Shown: piece after piece, positions 1 through 9,218 of the stretch
How positions within the stretch are numbered: the first letter of the stretch is position 1
How the letters are laid out: every line of letters starts with the position of its first letter
Assembly (NCBI RefSeq): GCF_035944375.1
Contig: NZ_DASZBE010000044.1
DNA from: Allobosea sp035944375
Lineage (GTDB): Bacteria > Pseudomonadota > Alphaproteobacteria > Rhizobiales > Beijerinckiaceae
Length of the DNA stretch: 64,000 nt
Strand: one strand, 5' to 3'
The notes under the pieces: generated by a model
Database searches by the model: none
The model's input: only the letters and a program-made list of their open reading frames with translations
What the model was told of the DNA's origin: nothing
Made by a program: the position numbers and the translations under genes

Positions 1-1
1 G

Positions 2-172
2 GTCAATTCTGGCAGCCGTGCGCGCGTCACCTCGCCGTTGTCGCGCCCGCCATGCGGGAACGCCCCCTTGCCGATGCGGTGCGGGCCGGTCGATAAGGGC
101 GCGCAGGCGTCGGTCTGCCCGCTTTGCCGGATCCGAATCTTCCTGACGACCGCCCCGGAGCGCACATCATGA
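2..172 (+). other. possible 3' end of an upstream reading frame
   Basis: The frame starting at base 2 stays open to a TGA at 170-172 that overlaps the gshB ATG as ATGA. Its third codon positions are mostly G or C, like real genes here. The roughly 56 residues are rich in Arg, Pro and Cys and match nothing I recognise, so it may be only a chance open frame. The other two forward frames close earlier or have poorer third-position bias. Nothing else is seen in bases 1-168. Confidence 0.2.
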
Positions 173-1116
173 CCCTCAGCGTCGCCATCCAGATGGACCC
201 GATCGAGCGCCTGCGGGTCGCCGGCGACACCGGCTTCGCGCTGATGCTGGAGGCGCAGGCGCGCGGGCACACGCTGTTCACCTACACGCCCGACAAGCTC
301 TCGATGCGCGACGGCAAGGTCACGGCGCCGATCCGCCCCGTCACGGTGCGCGACGTCGAGGGCGACCACTTCACGGCCGGTGCCGAGGTCCGCACCGATC
401 TCTCGACGATGGATGTCGTGCTGCTGCGGCAGGATCCGCCCTTCGACATGGCCTATGTCTCGACCACGCATATGCTGGAGCGCATCCACCCGAAGACGCT
501 GGTGGTCAACGACCCCTTCCATGTCCGCAATGCGCCCGAGAAGATCTTCGTCACCAATTTCCCGGAGCTGATGCCGCCGACGCTGATCACCCGCGACAAG
601 GCCGAGATCGAGGCCTTCCGCGACGAGTTCGGCGAGATCGTGATGAAGCCGCTCTACGGCCACGGCGGCGCGACCGTGTTCAAGACCAGCAAGGACGACC
701 CGAATTTCGGCTCGCTCTACGATCTCTTCGCCAATCTCTTCCGCGAGCCCTGGGTGGTGCAGGCCTACATCAAGGAGATCTCGGAGGGCGACAAGCGCAT
801 CATCCTGATCAATGGCGAGGCGGCGGGTGCGGTCAACCGCGTGCCGGCGGTCGGCGATCTGCGCGCCAACATGGTGCGCGGCGGCGCGGCGCGGCCGACC
901 GACCTGTCCGCCAAGGAGCTCGAAATCTGTGAGGCGATCGGGCCTTCGCTGCGCGAGCGCGGGCTGCTGCTCGTCGGCATCGACGTGATCCATGGCAAGC
1001 TGACCGAGATCAACGTCACCGCGCCGACCGGCGTGCGGGCGATCAAGAAGCTCGGTGGGCCGGATCTGGCGGCGCAGCTCTTCGACGTGATCGAGAGCAA
1101 GGTCGCGCGCAGCTGA
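169..1116 (+). CDS. gshB: glutathione synthetase
   Basis: ATP-dependent ligation of glycine to gamma-glutamylcysteine, the last step of glutathione synthesis, in the cytosol. The 315-residue length is typical. It has the N-terminal GSH-S fold (about 1-120) followed by an ATP-grasp domain, with the glycine-rich loop KPLYGHGGATVF near residue 160 and the metal-binding stretch EINVTAPTG near residue 282. The ATG at 169 is chosen over the in-frame ATG at 124 because a CGGAG ribosome site lies just before it and the family starts at this point (MTLSVAIQMDPIE). It is a single gene here, with the next gene converging on it. Family assignment is secure. Confidence 0.95.
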   Translation: MTLSVAIQMDPIERLRVAGDTGFALMLEAQARGHTLFTYTPDKLSMRDGKVTAPIRPVTVRDVEGDHFTAGAEVRTDLSTMDVVLLRQDPPFDMAYVSTTHMLERIHPKTLVVNDPFHVRNAPEKIFVTNFPELMPPTLITRDKAEIEAFRDEFGEIVMKPLYGHGGATVFKTSKDDPNFGSLYDLFANLFREPWVVQAYIKEISEGDKRIILINGEAAGAVNRVPAVGDLRANMVRGGAARPTDLSAKELEICEAIGPSLRERGLLLVGIDVIHGKLTEINVTAPTGVRAIKKLGGPDLAAQLFDVIESKVARS

Positions 1117-1144
1117 GGCGGCCGGCGCGCCACGACGGGAGCCG

Positions 1145-1924
1145 CTATCCGGCCGTTACGCCGTTCAGGCTGTTGGTCTCGTCCCAGCCATAGCGCATCG
1201 TCTCGAAGCGCATGGTGAGCGCGTCGACCAGCAGGAGCTTTCCGACCAGCGGCTCGCCGAAGCCGGTGACGGCGCGGATGACCTCCAGCGCCATCAGCGA
1301 GCCCATCACGCCCGGCAGCGCGCCGAGGATGCCGGCCTCGGCGCAGGTCGGCACCGTACCCGGCGGCGGCACGTCCGGAAACAGACAGCGCCAGGTCGGA
1401 TTCGGACGGCCGTCAGCCCCCGTTTCATGCGCCCGGATCGTCGTGAGCGAGCCGTCGAAGCGGCCGAGCGCCGCCATGACGACCGGCTTGCGCTCGTGGA
1501 AGCAGGCATCGGATACGGCATAGCGGGTGGCGAAATTGTCCGAGCCCTCGGCGACGACGTCGTAGAAGGCGATCAGGGCGCGGGCATTGTGCGGGTCCAG
1601 CCGCGTGACATGCTCCTCGACCACGACATGCGGATTCAGCCGCTTGACGAAGGCCGCGGCCGCCACGGCCTTGTGCGCGCCGATGTCGTCCGTGCCGTAG
1701 ATCGTCTGGCGCTGCAGGTTGGACAGCGAGACGGTGTCGTCGTCGACGATGCCGATATGGCCGACGCCCGCCGCGGCGAGATACTGGATCAGCGGCGCCC
1801 CGAGGCCTCCAGCACCGACGACCAGCACCCGGGCGCGCTTGAGCTTCTGCTGGCCGGGACCGCCGATCTCCGGCAGCACCAGATGGCGCGCATAGCGCTC
1901 GACCTCGTCCTCGTTCAGGCTCAT
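1145..1924 (-). CDS. moeB: MoeB/HesA/ThiF-family sulfur-carrier adenylyltransferase
   Basis: Adenylates the C-terminal glycine of a small sulfur carrier such as MoaD or ThiS. The 259 residues show the nucleotide-binding loop GAGGLG (37-42), the family Asp (D130) and the TCAEAG motif with C194. MoeB normally carries two CxxC zinc pairs. Here the first pair reads T-W-R-C (only C180 remains), and the protein ends before a second pair, so it is probably zinc-free. Start at the ATG ending at 1924; longer upstream frames are not supported. No molybdopterin or thiamine gene is adjacent, so MoeB versus ThiF role is open. Confidence 0.85.
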   Translation of the reverse strand: MSLNEDEVERYARHLVLPEIGGPGQQKLKRARVLVVGAGGLGAPLIQYLAAAGVGHIGIVDDDTVSLSNLQRQTIYGTDDIGAHKAVAAAAFVKRLNPHVVVEEHVTRLDPHNARALIAFYDVVAEGSDNFATRYAVSDACFHERKPVVMAALGRFDGSLTTIRAHETGADGRPNPTWRCLFPDVPPPGTVPTCAEAGILGALPGVMGSLMALEVIRAVTGFGEPLVGKLLLVDALTMRFETMRYGWDETNSLNGVTAG

Positions 1925-2104
1925 GGGCGGAAGGGTTAGGCCGATCCCGCCCGCAGGGCAATCGCACCGGCCGCACTGACGACCCTTTGAAGACGCAGGT
2001 CCGGAATCGACCCCCGGGACCCGCTTGGCCGCGCCTGAAAGCCATGCCATCGTGAAAGCCAGACGGGGCGACCAACGCCCCCATCCATCGACAGGGGATC
2101 TCGC

Positions 2105-3106
2105 ATGCAGCTCAAATCGCTCGCGCTGGCGCTGGCCGGCGTCGCCCTCTCGGCCGTCGTCGCGATGGCGCAGACGCCGATCAAACCCGCGATCGTGTAT
2201 GACAAGGGCGGCAAGTTCGACAAATCCTTCAACGAGGGCGTCCTCGCGGGCGCGGAGAAGTTCAAGGCCGAGACCGGGGTGGAGTTCCGCGACTTCGAGC
2301 CGACCAACGACGCCCAGATCGAGCAGGCGCTGCGCCGCTTCGCCCGCGACGGCCATTCGCCGATCATCGCGGTGGGCTTCTCGCAGGCGACCGCGCTGCA
2401 GAAGGTCGCTGCCGAGTTCCCGGCGCTGAAGTTCACCATCATCGACATGGTCGTCGACCTGCCGAACGTGCAGTCGGTCGTCTTCAAGGAGCATGAGGGC
2501 TCCTATCTCGTCGGCCTGCTCGCCGGCATGGCGTCCAAGACCGGCAAGGTCGGCTTCGTCGGCGGCATGGACATCCCGCTGATCCGGAAATTCGCCTGCG
2601 GCTATGTCCAGGGCGTCAAGGCGGCCAAGAAGGACGCCGAGATCTTCCAGAACATGACCGGCTCGACGCCGGCCGCCTGGAACGACCCGGTCAAGGGCGG
2701 CGAGCTCGCCAAGTCGCAGATCGACCGCGGCGCCGACGTGATCTACCACGCTGCCGGCGGCACCGGCATCGGCGTGCTGCGCGCGGCGGCCGACGCCGGC
2801 AAGCTCGGCATCGGCGTCGATTCCAACCAGAACAGCCTGCAGCCCGGCAAGGTGCTGACCTCGATGCTCAAGCGCGTCGATGTCGCCGCCTATTCCTCGT
2901 TCAAGGCGGCCCGCGACGGCAACTGGAAGGCGGGCATTTCGGTGCTCGGCCTGAAGGAGGACGGCGTTGGCTGGGCGCTGGACGACGCCAACAAGGCGCT
3001 GATCACGCCCGAGATGAAGGCCGCCGCCGACAAGGCGCGCGCCGACATCATCAGCGGCGCCGTGAAGGTCCACGACTACATGTCGGACTCGAAGTGCGCG
3101 GCGTGA
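2105..3106 (+). CDS. BMP-family nucleoside ABC transporter binding protein
   Basis: Periplasmic solute-binding protein of the BmpA/Med family, which captures purine or other nucleosides for import. A signal peptide covers residues 1-22, with cleavage after AMA before QTP. There is no lipobox cysteine, so the mature protein is probably soluble. The 333-residue length is normal for the family. It opens a long plus-strand operon with its own ATPase, two permeases and nucleoside-degrading enzymes, which supports a nucleoside ligand. The next gene is 127 bases away across a palindromic repeat. Confidence 0.9.
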   Translation: MQLKSLALALAGVALSAVVAMAQTPIKPAIVYDKGGKFDKSFNEGVLAGAEKFKAETGVEFRDFEPTNDAQIEQALRRFARDGHSPIIAVGFSQATALQKVAAEFPALKFTIIDMVVDLPNVQSVVFKEHEGSYLVGLLAGMASKTGKVGFVGGMDIPLIRKFACGYVQGVKAAKKDAEIFQNMTGSTPAAWNDPVKGGELAKSQIDRGADVIYHAAGGTGIGVLRAAADAGKLGIGVDSNQNSLQPGKVLTSMLKRVDVAAYSSFKAARDGNWKAGISVLGLKEDGVGWALDDANKALITPEMKAAADKARADIISGAVKVHDYMSDSKCAA

Positions 3107-3133
3107 GGCGGCGGGCATCGTTCGACAACAGCA

Positions 3134-3210
3134 CGTCATTCTCGGGCGCAGCGAAGCGCAGACCCGAGAATCTCTTGCAGGAGATGCTCGGGTCGAGCCC
3201 GAGCATGACG
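3134..3210 (+). repeat. palindromic intergenic repeat, family A, copy 1
   Basis: A 77-base element bounded by CGTCATTC and CATGACG. It holds two inverted pairs: TTCTCGGG with CCCGAGAA, and ATGCTCGGG with CCCGAGCAT. A near-identical copy in opposite orientation lies at 4788-4864, and a longer copy at 23971-24065. It sits between the first two genes of the nucleoside operon and could fold in the mRNA. Confidence 0.85.
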
Positions 3211-3233
3211 CGCTGGCCTCACGCTTCCGCGTC

Positions 3234-4766
3234 ATGACGGCCCCTGCACCCGCCATTGCGCTGACCGGCATCTGCAAGCGGTTCGGCCCCGTCCAGGCCA
3301 ATCGCGACGTGTCGCTCTCGGTGGCGCCCGGCTCGATCCACGGCATCGTCGGCGAGAACGGCGCCGGCAAGTCGACGCTGATGTCGATCCTCTATGGCTT
3401 CTACGAGGCCGATGCAGGCGAGATCGCGGTCGGCGGCCAGGCCTGCCGCATCCGCACCCCGGCGGACGCGATCGCGCTCGGCATCGGCATGGTCCACCAG
3501 CATTTCATGCTGGTGGAGACGCTGAGCGTCGTCGAGAACGTCGTGCTCGGGGCCGAGGGCGGCGCCTGGCTCAGCGGCGGCGTCAAGCGCGCGCGGGCCG
3601 AACTGGCGCGGCTGTCGGACCAGTACGGGCTGGCGATCGACCCGGACGCGATCGTCGGCGACCTTTCGGTCGGGCTGCAGCAGCGCGTCGAGATTCTCAA
3701 GGCGCTGTATCGCGGCGCGCAGATCCTGATCCTCGACGAGCCCACCGCCGTGCTGACGCCGCCCGAGGCCGACCAGCTCTTTGCCTTGCTGCGGGCGCTG
3801 CGGGAGCAGGGCAAGACCGTGATCCTGATCACCCACAAGCTGCGCGAGATCATGGCGGTCACGGACCGCGTCTCCGTGATGCGGCGCGGCGAGATGGTCG
3901 CGCATCTGGCGACCGCGGAGACCTCGCCGCCGGAGATCGCCGAGGCGATGGTCGGCCGGCGCGTGCTGCTGCGCGTGGAGAAGGAGGCGCGGCCGCGCGG
4001 GGCGAAGGTGCTCGAGGCGGTCGGGCTCGAGATGGTTGATGCGCGCGGCGTCGCGCTGCTCTCGGGGATCGACCTGACGCTGCATGAAGGCGAGATCGTC
4101 GGCATCGCCGGCGTCGCCGGCAACGGCCAGAGCGAGTTGCTCGAGGTGCTCGCCGGCCTCACCCAGCCCTCGCGCGGCGTCATCCGGCTGAACGGGCAGG
4201 TGCTGACCTCGGCCGACCGCAACCCGGCGCGGCTGCGCAAGCTCGGCCTGATGCATGTGCCCGAAGACCGGCTGCGCACCGGTCTCGTCACCGCCTTTCC
4301 CGCCGCGGAGAACGCGATCCTCGGCTATCAGGACGATCCGGTGCTGGGGCCGGGCCCCTTCCTGTCGCCGGCGACAATCGCCGCTCGGGCGCGCGAGACC
4401 TTCGCGGCCTATGACGTGCGCCCGCCGGACCCGGCGCTGAAGACGGCGAAATTCTCGGGCGGCAACCAGCAGAAGATCGTGCTCGCCCGCGAGATCGAGC
4501 GGGCGCCGAAGGTGCTGCTCGTCGGCCAGCCGACGCGTGGTGTCGATATCGGCGCGATCGAATCCATCCACCGCCGGCTTATCGCCCTGCGGGACGCGGG
4601 CGTCGCGATCCTGCTCGTCTCGGTCGAGCTCGAGGAGGTGATGGCGCTGTCGGACCGCATCCTCGCCATGTGCGGCGGGCGCATCACCGGCGAACGGATC
4701 GCAGGCGAGGCCGACGAGCGCGATCTCGGGCTGCTGATGGCGGGCGTGACGGAGCAGGCGGCGTGA
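3234..4766 (+). CDS. nucleoside ABC transporter, double ATP-binding protein
   Basis: The 510-residue fusion of two ABC domains powers the BMP-type importer (YufO/NupO-like). Domain 1 has an intact Walker A (GENGAGKST, residues 40-48), signature LSVGLQQR and Walker B ILILDEPT. Domain 2 has the degenerate loop GVAGNGQSELLE, signature SGGNQQK and VGQPTRGVD in place of the usual Asp-Glu pair. That asymmetry is standard for this family, where only domain 1 is a full ATPase site. It lies between the binding protein and the permeases, flanked on both sides by family A repeats. Start is the ATG at 3234. Confidence 0.92.
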   Translation: MTAPAPAIALTGICKRFGPVQANRDVSLSVAPGSIHGIVGENGAGKSTLMSILYGFYEADAGEIAVGGQACRIRTPADAIALGIGMVHQHFMLVETLSVVENVVLGAEGGAWLSGGVKRARAELARLSDQYGLAIDPDAIVGDLSVGLQQRVEILKALYRGAQILILDEPTAVLTPPEADQLFALLRALREQGKTVILITHKLREIMAVTDRVSVMRRGEMVAHLATAETSPPEIAEAMVGRRVLLRVEKEARPRGAKVLEAVGLEMVDARGVALLSGIDLTLHEGEIVGIAGVAGNGQSELLEVLAGLTQPSRGVIRLNGQVLTSADRNPARLRKLGLMHVPEDRLRTGLVTAFPAAENAILGYQDDPVLGPGPFLSPATIAARARETFAAYDVRPPDPALKTAKFSGGNQQKIVLAREIERAPKVLLVGQPTRGVDIGAIESIHRRLIALRDAGVAILLVSVELEEVMALSDRILAMCGGRITGERIAGEADERDLGLLMAGVTEQAA

Positions 4767-4787
4767 GGGTGCGGTCTGCGCAACGAA

Positions 4788-4864
4788 CGTCATGCTCGGG
4801 CTCGACCCGAGCATCTCTTGCCGGAGATTCTCGGGTCTGCGCTTCGCTTCGCCCGAGAATGACG
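4788..4864 (-). repeat. palindromic intergenic repeat, family A, copy 2 (inverted)
   Basis: The reverse complement closely matches copy 1 at 3134-3210; the main difference is the short linker between the two hairpins. It sits between the ATPase and the first permease, ending 11 bases before the permease ATG. Its forward reading frame is open and in frame with the permease, which would give a false N-terminal extension reading MLGLDPSIS. Confidence 0.85.
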
Positions 4865-4875
4865 GTCGGTATGCC

Positions 4876-5976
4876 ATGAGCGCCGCCCCCATCGAACTGC
4901 CGCGCTGGGCCGACACGGCGCTGGTTCCGCTGGTTTCGGTCGCGGCCGCGCTCGTCGTGTCCGGTCTCGTCGTGATCGGGATCGGCGAGAGCCCGCTGGA
5001 GGCGACCGCGCTCCTGCTGCGCGGCGCGCTCGGCTCGGCCGAGGGCATCGGCTTCACGCTCTACTACACGACGAATTTCATCTTCACGGGGCTCGCTGTC
5101 GCGGTTGCCTTCCATGCCGGGCTGTTCAACATCGGCGGCGAGGGCCAGGCGACGATCGCCGGCATCTTCGCCGCGCTGGCCTGCCTGTGGCTGGCACCGC
5201 TGCCCGGCCTGCTGCTGGTCCCGCTCGCGATCCTGGCGGCCGCGGCGGGCGGGGCGCTCTACGGCTTCATCCCCGGCTGGCTCCAGGCGACGCGCGGCAG
5301 CCATGTCGTGATCACCACGATCATGTTCAACTTCCTGGCGGCGACGCTGACCGTCTATCTGCTGGTGGAAGTGATCGGCAAACCCGGCTCGATGCAGCCG
5401 GAGACGCCGGAATTCGCCGCCCATGCGGTCCTGACCCCGATGCACAAGCTCCTGGCGCCGCTGGGCATCACCCTGCCCTCGACGCCGCTGAACAGCGCCT
5501 TCCTGCTGGCGCTCGCCGCGCTCGTCGCCGTCTGGGCGCTGATCTTCCGCTCGCGGCTGGGCTATGCGATCCGCACCGTCGGCGCCAATCCGAGGGCCGC
5601 GACTTACGCCGGCATCTCGCCCGCGCGCATCACCATGGTCGCCATGGCGATTTCGGGCGCGCTCGCCGGCGGGCTCGCCGTCAACGAGGTGATGGGCGTG
5701 CAGCACCGGCTGCTGCTCGACTTCACCGCCGGCTACGGTTTCGTGGGCATCGCGGTGGCGCTGATGGGGCGCGGACACCCGGTCGGCGTGGCGCTGGCGG
5801 CGCTGCTCTTCGGCGTGCTCTATCAGGGCGGGGCGGAACTCTCCTTCGACAAGCCGAGCATCACCCGCGACATGGTGGTGGTGATCGGCGGGGTCATCAT
5901 TCTGTTTGCGGGTGCGCTCGACGGGCTGTTCCGGCGGGCGGTGGCGCTGCTTCTGCGGCCAGGACGGGTCGCATGA
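4876..5976 (+). CDS. nucleoside ABC transporter permease (BMP type, first subunit)
   Basis: Inner-membrane permease of 366 residues in the BPD_transp_2 family (YufP-like), paired with the permease at 6140. It has about ten hydrophobic segments and the family stretches HAGLFNIGGEGQ and RTVGANPRAATYAGIS. The ATG at 4876 is chosen because the 28 in-frame residues upstream are encoded by the family A repeat rather than by conserved permease sequence. It is the third gene of the nucleoside operon; a family B element separates it from the next permease. Confidence 0.9.
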   Translation: MSAAPIELPRWADTALVPLVSVAAALVVSGLVVIGIGESPLEATALLLRGALGSAEGIGFTLYYTTNFIFTGLAVAVAFHAGLFNIGGEGQATIAGIFAALACLWLAPLPGLLLVPLAILAAAAGGALYGFIPGWLQATRGSHVVITTIMFNFLAATLTVYLLVEVIGKPGSMQPETPEFAAHAVLTPMHKLLAPLGITLPSTPLNSAFLLALAALVAVWALIFRSRLGYAIRTVGANPRAATYAGISPARITMVAMAISGALAGGLAVNEVMGVQHRLLLDFTAGYGFVGIAVALMGRGHPVGVALAALLFGVLYQGGAELSFDKPSITRDMVVVIGGVIILFAGALDGLFRRAVALLLRPGRVA

Positions 5977-5997
5977 GCGCGCGACCCATTTTGTCAT

Positions 5998-6125
5998 TCC
6001 AGAGCGGTCCGCAGGACCGAACCCGGAACCCACGACCGGGTGAGCCCGGCTCCGGTGGCTTCAAGCTGTTGTACCCCGTCGTGGGTTCCGGGTTCGCACC
6101 TTCGGTGCGCCCCGGAAAGACAGGG
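5998..6125 (+). repeat. intergenic palindromic element, family B
   Basis: A roughly 128-base element with perfect 19-base inverted arms at 6018-6036 and 6078-6096 (CGAACCCGGAACCCACGAC and its complement). Smaller hairpins flank them on each side: GGTCC-GCA-GGACC on the left and GCACC-TTC-GGTGC on the right. The ends ATTCC and GGAAT mirror each other. No coding capacity. It fills the gap between the two permease genes. Confidence 0.8.
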
Positions 6126-6139
6126 AATGGCGGCTGACC

Positions 6140-7114
6140 ATGGACGCGATCGCCACCTTCGCCGTCGTCCTCGACTCCGCGATCCGTCTCTCGGTGCCAC
6201 TGCTCTGCGCGGCCATGGCGGGGCTGTGGTCGGAGCGGGCCGGGGTCGTCGATATCGGGCTCGAGGGCAAGATGCTGATCGCCGCCTTCGCCGCCGCCGT
6301 CATCGCCGCGCAGAGCGGCTCGGCCTGGGCGGGGCTCGGCGCCGGCATTCTGGCCTCGGTGATGCTGTCGCTGGTCCACGGCTTCGCCGCGATCACCTGG
6401 CGCGGCAACCAGATCGTCTCCGGCGTCGCCATCAACATGCTGGCGGCGGGGCTGACCGTGATCCTCGGCAATGCCTGGTTCGGGCAGGGCGGGCGCACGC
6501 CCACGCTGGAGGGCGCCGCGCGCTTCGGCGAGATCACCCTGCCGTTCGCGCAGACGCTGCGGGAGCAGGTGCCGGGCTTTGGCCTGATCTATGACGAGGT
6601 GATCTCGGGCCAGTCCGCGCCGGCCTATCTGGCTCTGCTGGCGGTGGTGCTGACCGCCGTCGTGCTGAAGCGCACCCGCTTCGGCCTGCGGCTGCGCGCG
6701 GTCGGCGAGAATCCGGCCGCTGTCGACACCGCCGGCATCTCGGTGGCCGGGCTGCGCTACAGCGCCGTGATCATCTGCGGCGTGCTGTGTGGGCTGGGCG
6801 GGACCTATCTCGCCGTCTCGCAATCGGCCGGCTTCCTGCCGCATATGACCGCCGGCAAGGGCTTCATCGCGCTCGCAGCCGTGATCTTCGCCAATTGGCG
6901 GCCCTGGCCGGCGCTCTGGGCCTGCCTGCTCTTCGGCGGGCTCGACGCGGTCGCGATCCGTTTGCAGGGCGTGGCGCTGCCCGGTATCGGGCAGGTGCCG
7001 GTGCAGGCGATCCAGGCTTTGCCCTATCTGATGACGGTGATCCTGCTCGCCGGCTTCATCGGCAAATCGACGCCGCCCAAGGCCGCCGGCCTGCCCTATG
7101 TGAAGGAGCGCTGA
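6140..7114 (+). CDS. nucleoside ABC transporter permease (BMP type, second subunit)
   Basis: Inner-membrane permease of 324 residues, BPD_transp_2 family (YufQ-like), the partner of the permease at 4876. The family stretch SERAGVVDIGLEGKM sits near residue 30, followed by about eight hydrophobic segments and RAVGENPAAVDTAGIS. It ends three bases before the cytidine deaminase gene, so the two are likely co-translated. Together with the upstream genes it completes one nucleoside importer. Confidence 0.9.
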   Translation: MDAIATFAVVLDSAIRLSVPLLCAAMAGLWSERAGVVDIGLEGKMLIAAFAAAVIAAQSGSAWAGLGAGILASVMLSLVHGFAAITWRGNQIVSGVAINMLAAGLTVILGNAWFGQGGRTPTLEGAARFGEITLPFAQTLREQVPGFGLIYDEVISGQSAPAYLALLAVVLTAVVLKRTRFGLRLRAVGENPAAVDTAGISVAGLRYSAVIICGVLCGLGGTYLAVSQSAGFLPHMTAGKGFIALAAVIFANWRPWPALWACLLFGGLDAVAIRLQGVALPGIGQVPVQAIQALPYLMTVILLAGFIGKSTPPKAAGLPYVKER

Positions 7115-7117
7115 GCC

Positions 7118-7537
7118 ATGGCCCGAAGCAACGAGGCGATCGATTTCGAGGCGCTGTTTGCTGCTGCCGCGCGGGTGCAGACCTTCGCCTACGCGCCCTA
7201 TTCGCGCTTTCGCGTCGGCGCCGCGATCCTCGGCGACGACGGCGTCGTCTATCCCGGCTGCAATGTCGAGAACGCCGCCTATCCGTCGGGAAGCTGCGCC
7301 GAGCAGGGCGCGATTTCGGCGATGATCGCCGGTGGCGGCCGGCATATCCGCGCGATCCTCGTCGTCGGCGACGGCGACGAACTGGTGACGCCCTGTGGCG
7401 CCTGCCGCCAGCGCATCCGCGAATTCGCCGCGCCGGAGACGCCGGTCGCCATCGCCGGTCCCGGCGGCATCCGGCAGATGTTCTCGCTGGCAGCGCTGTT
7501 GCCCACCTCCTTCGGACCGGACAATCTGCGCCGGTGA
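7118..7537 (+). CDS. cdd: cytidine deaminase
   Basis: Hydrolytic deamination of cytidine and deoxycytidine to uridines in the cytosol. The 139-residue length fits the small homotetrameric class. Zinc ligands C60 (in SCAEQGA), C93 and C96 (in PCGACRQ) and the catalytic Glu E62 are present, with substrate-binding residues in NVENAAY just before. It lies directly after the nucleoside permeases, so imported cytidine is turned over at once. Start is ATG 7118. Confidence 0.95.
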   Translation: MARSNEAIDFEALFAAAARVQTFAYAPYSRFRVGAAILGDDGVVYPGCNVENAAYPSGSCAEQGAISAMIAGGGRHIRAILVVGDGDELVTPCGACRQRIREFAAPETPVAIAGPGGIRQMFSLAALLPTSFGPDNLRR

Positions 7538-7546
7538 CGGGCGGCC

Positions 7547-7624
7547 GCGTCTCGAAGGATGCTTCGGAGCGCACTGGACCATCCTTCGAGACGCCGCTAC
7601 GCGGCTCCTCAGGATGAGGGCTGA
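7547..7624 (+). repeat. intergenic palindromic repeat, family C, short copy
   Basis: The element holds GCGTCTCGAAGGATG followed by its inverted partner CATCCTTCGAGACGC, then GCTCCTCAGGATGAGGGCTGA without its own partner. A fuller symmetric version occurs at 34114-34237. It lies between cdd and the purine nucleoside phosphorylase gene and supplies an alternative in-frame ATG at 7614 that I do not use. Confidence 0.8.
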
Positions 7625-7640
7625 ACTGGATTGTAACGGA

Positions 7641-8452
<812 letters not shown>

Positions 8453-8453
<1 letters not shown>

Positions 8454-9217
8454 TGCCGGCATCCACCCTCGCGACCGCGCGGCACGCGCTCGCCCTGCTC
8501 GATCTCACCGATCTCTCCGACAATGCCGACGAGGCGGGACTGGCTGCGCTCTGCACGCGCGCCATCGGCGCGCCGGGTCCGGTCGCGGCGATCTGCATCT
8601 GGCCGCGCTTCGTGGCGCAGGCGCGCACGATGCTGGGGAGAGCGCCCGTCAGGATCGCGACGGTCGTGAATTTCCCGCAAGGGGAGGCGACGGGCGCCGA
8701 GGTGCTGGCGGAGACGCAGGGCGCGGTCGCGGCGGGAGCCGACGAGATCGACCTCGTCCTGCCCTGGCGCGCCTTCCTGGCCGGCGACGCAGCGGGCGCC
8801 GAGGCCATGGTTCGCGCCGTCAGGGAGGCCTGCGAGGGCCGGACGCTGAAGGTGATCCTCGAAACCGGGGAGTACCCCGATCTCGACCGGGTCCGTGCAG
8901 CCTCCGAACTCGCCATCGCAGCGGGGGCCGATTTCATCAAGACCTCGACCGGCAAGACCGCGCATTCGGCCAGCCTCCCGGCGGCCCGGACGATGCTGGA
9001 GGTGATCGCGGCGAGCGGCCGGCCGGTCGGGCTGAAGCCCTCGGGCGGCATCCGCACGCTCGCGGATGCCGCGGGCTATCTGGAACTCGCCGACGCGATC
9101 ATGGGGCCGGAGTGGGCTAGGCCGGAGACCTTCCGCTTCGGCGCGAGCGGGCTGCATCAGGTGTTGGTCGACGCGATCGCGGGCGAGGCGTCGAGCGGAG
9201 CGAGCGGGTCCTACTGA
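8453..9217 (+). CDS. deoC: deoxyribose-phosphate aldolase
   Basis: Cleaves 2-deoxyribose-5-phosphate to glyceraldehyde-3-phosphate and acetaldehyde. In this 254-residue protein K163 (in FIKTSTGKT) forms the Schiff base, K195 (GLKPSGG) and D100 (EIDLVLPW) complete the site. The ATG at 8453 overlaps the preceding stop codon, which suggests translational coupling. No phosphopentomutase gene (deoB) is in the window, although the pathway needs one between the phosphorylases and this enzyme. Confidence 0.95.
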
Positions 9218-9218
9218 G

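Noticed and set aside
4792..4875. N-terminal extension of the first nucleoside permease
   Set aside because: These 28 codons are the family A repeat read in frame, not permease sequence.
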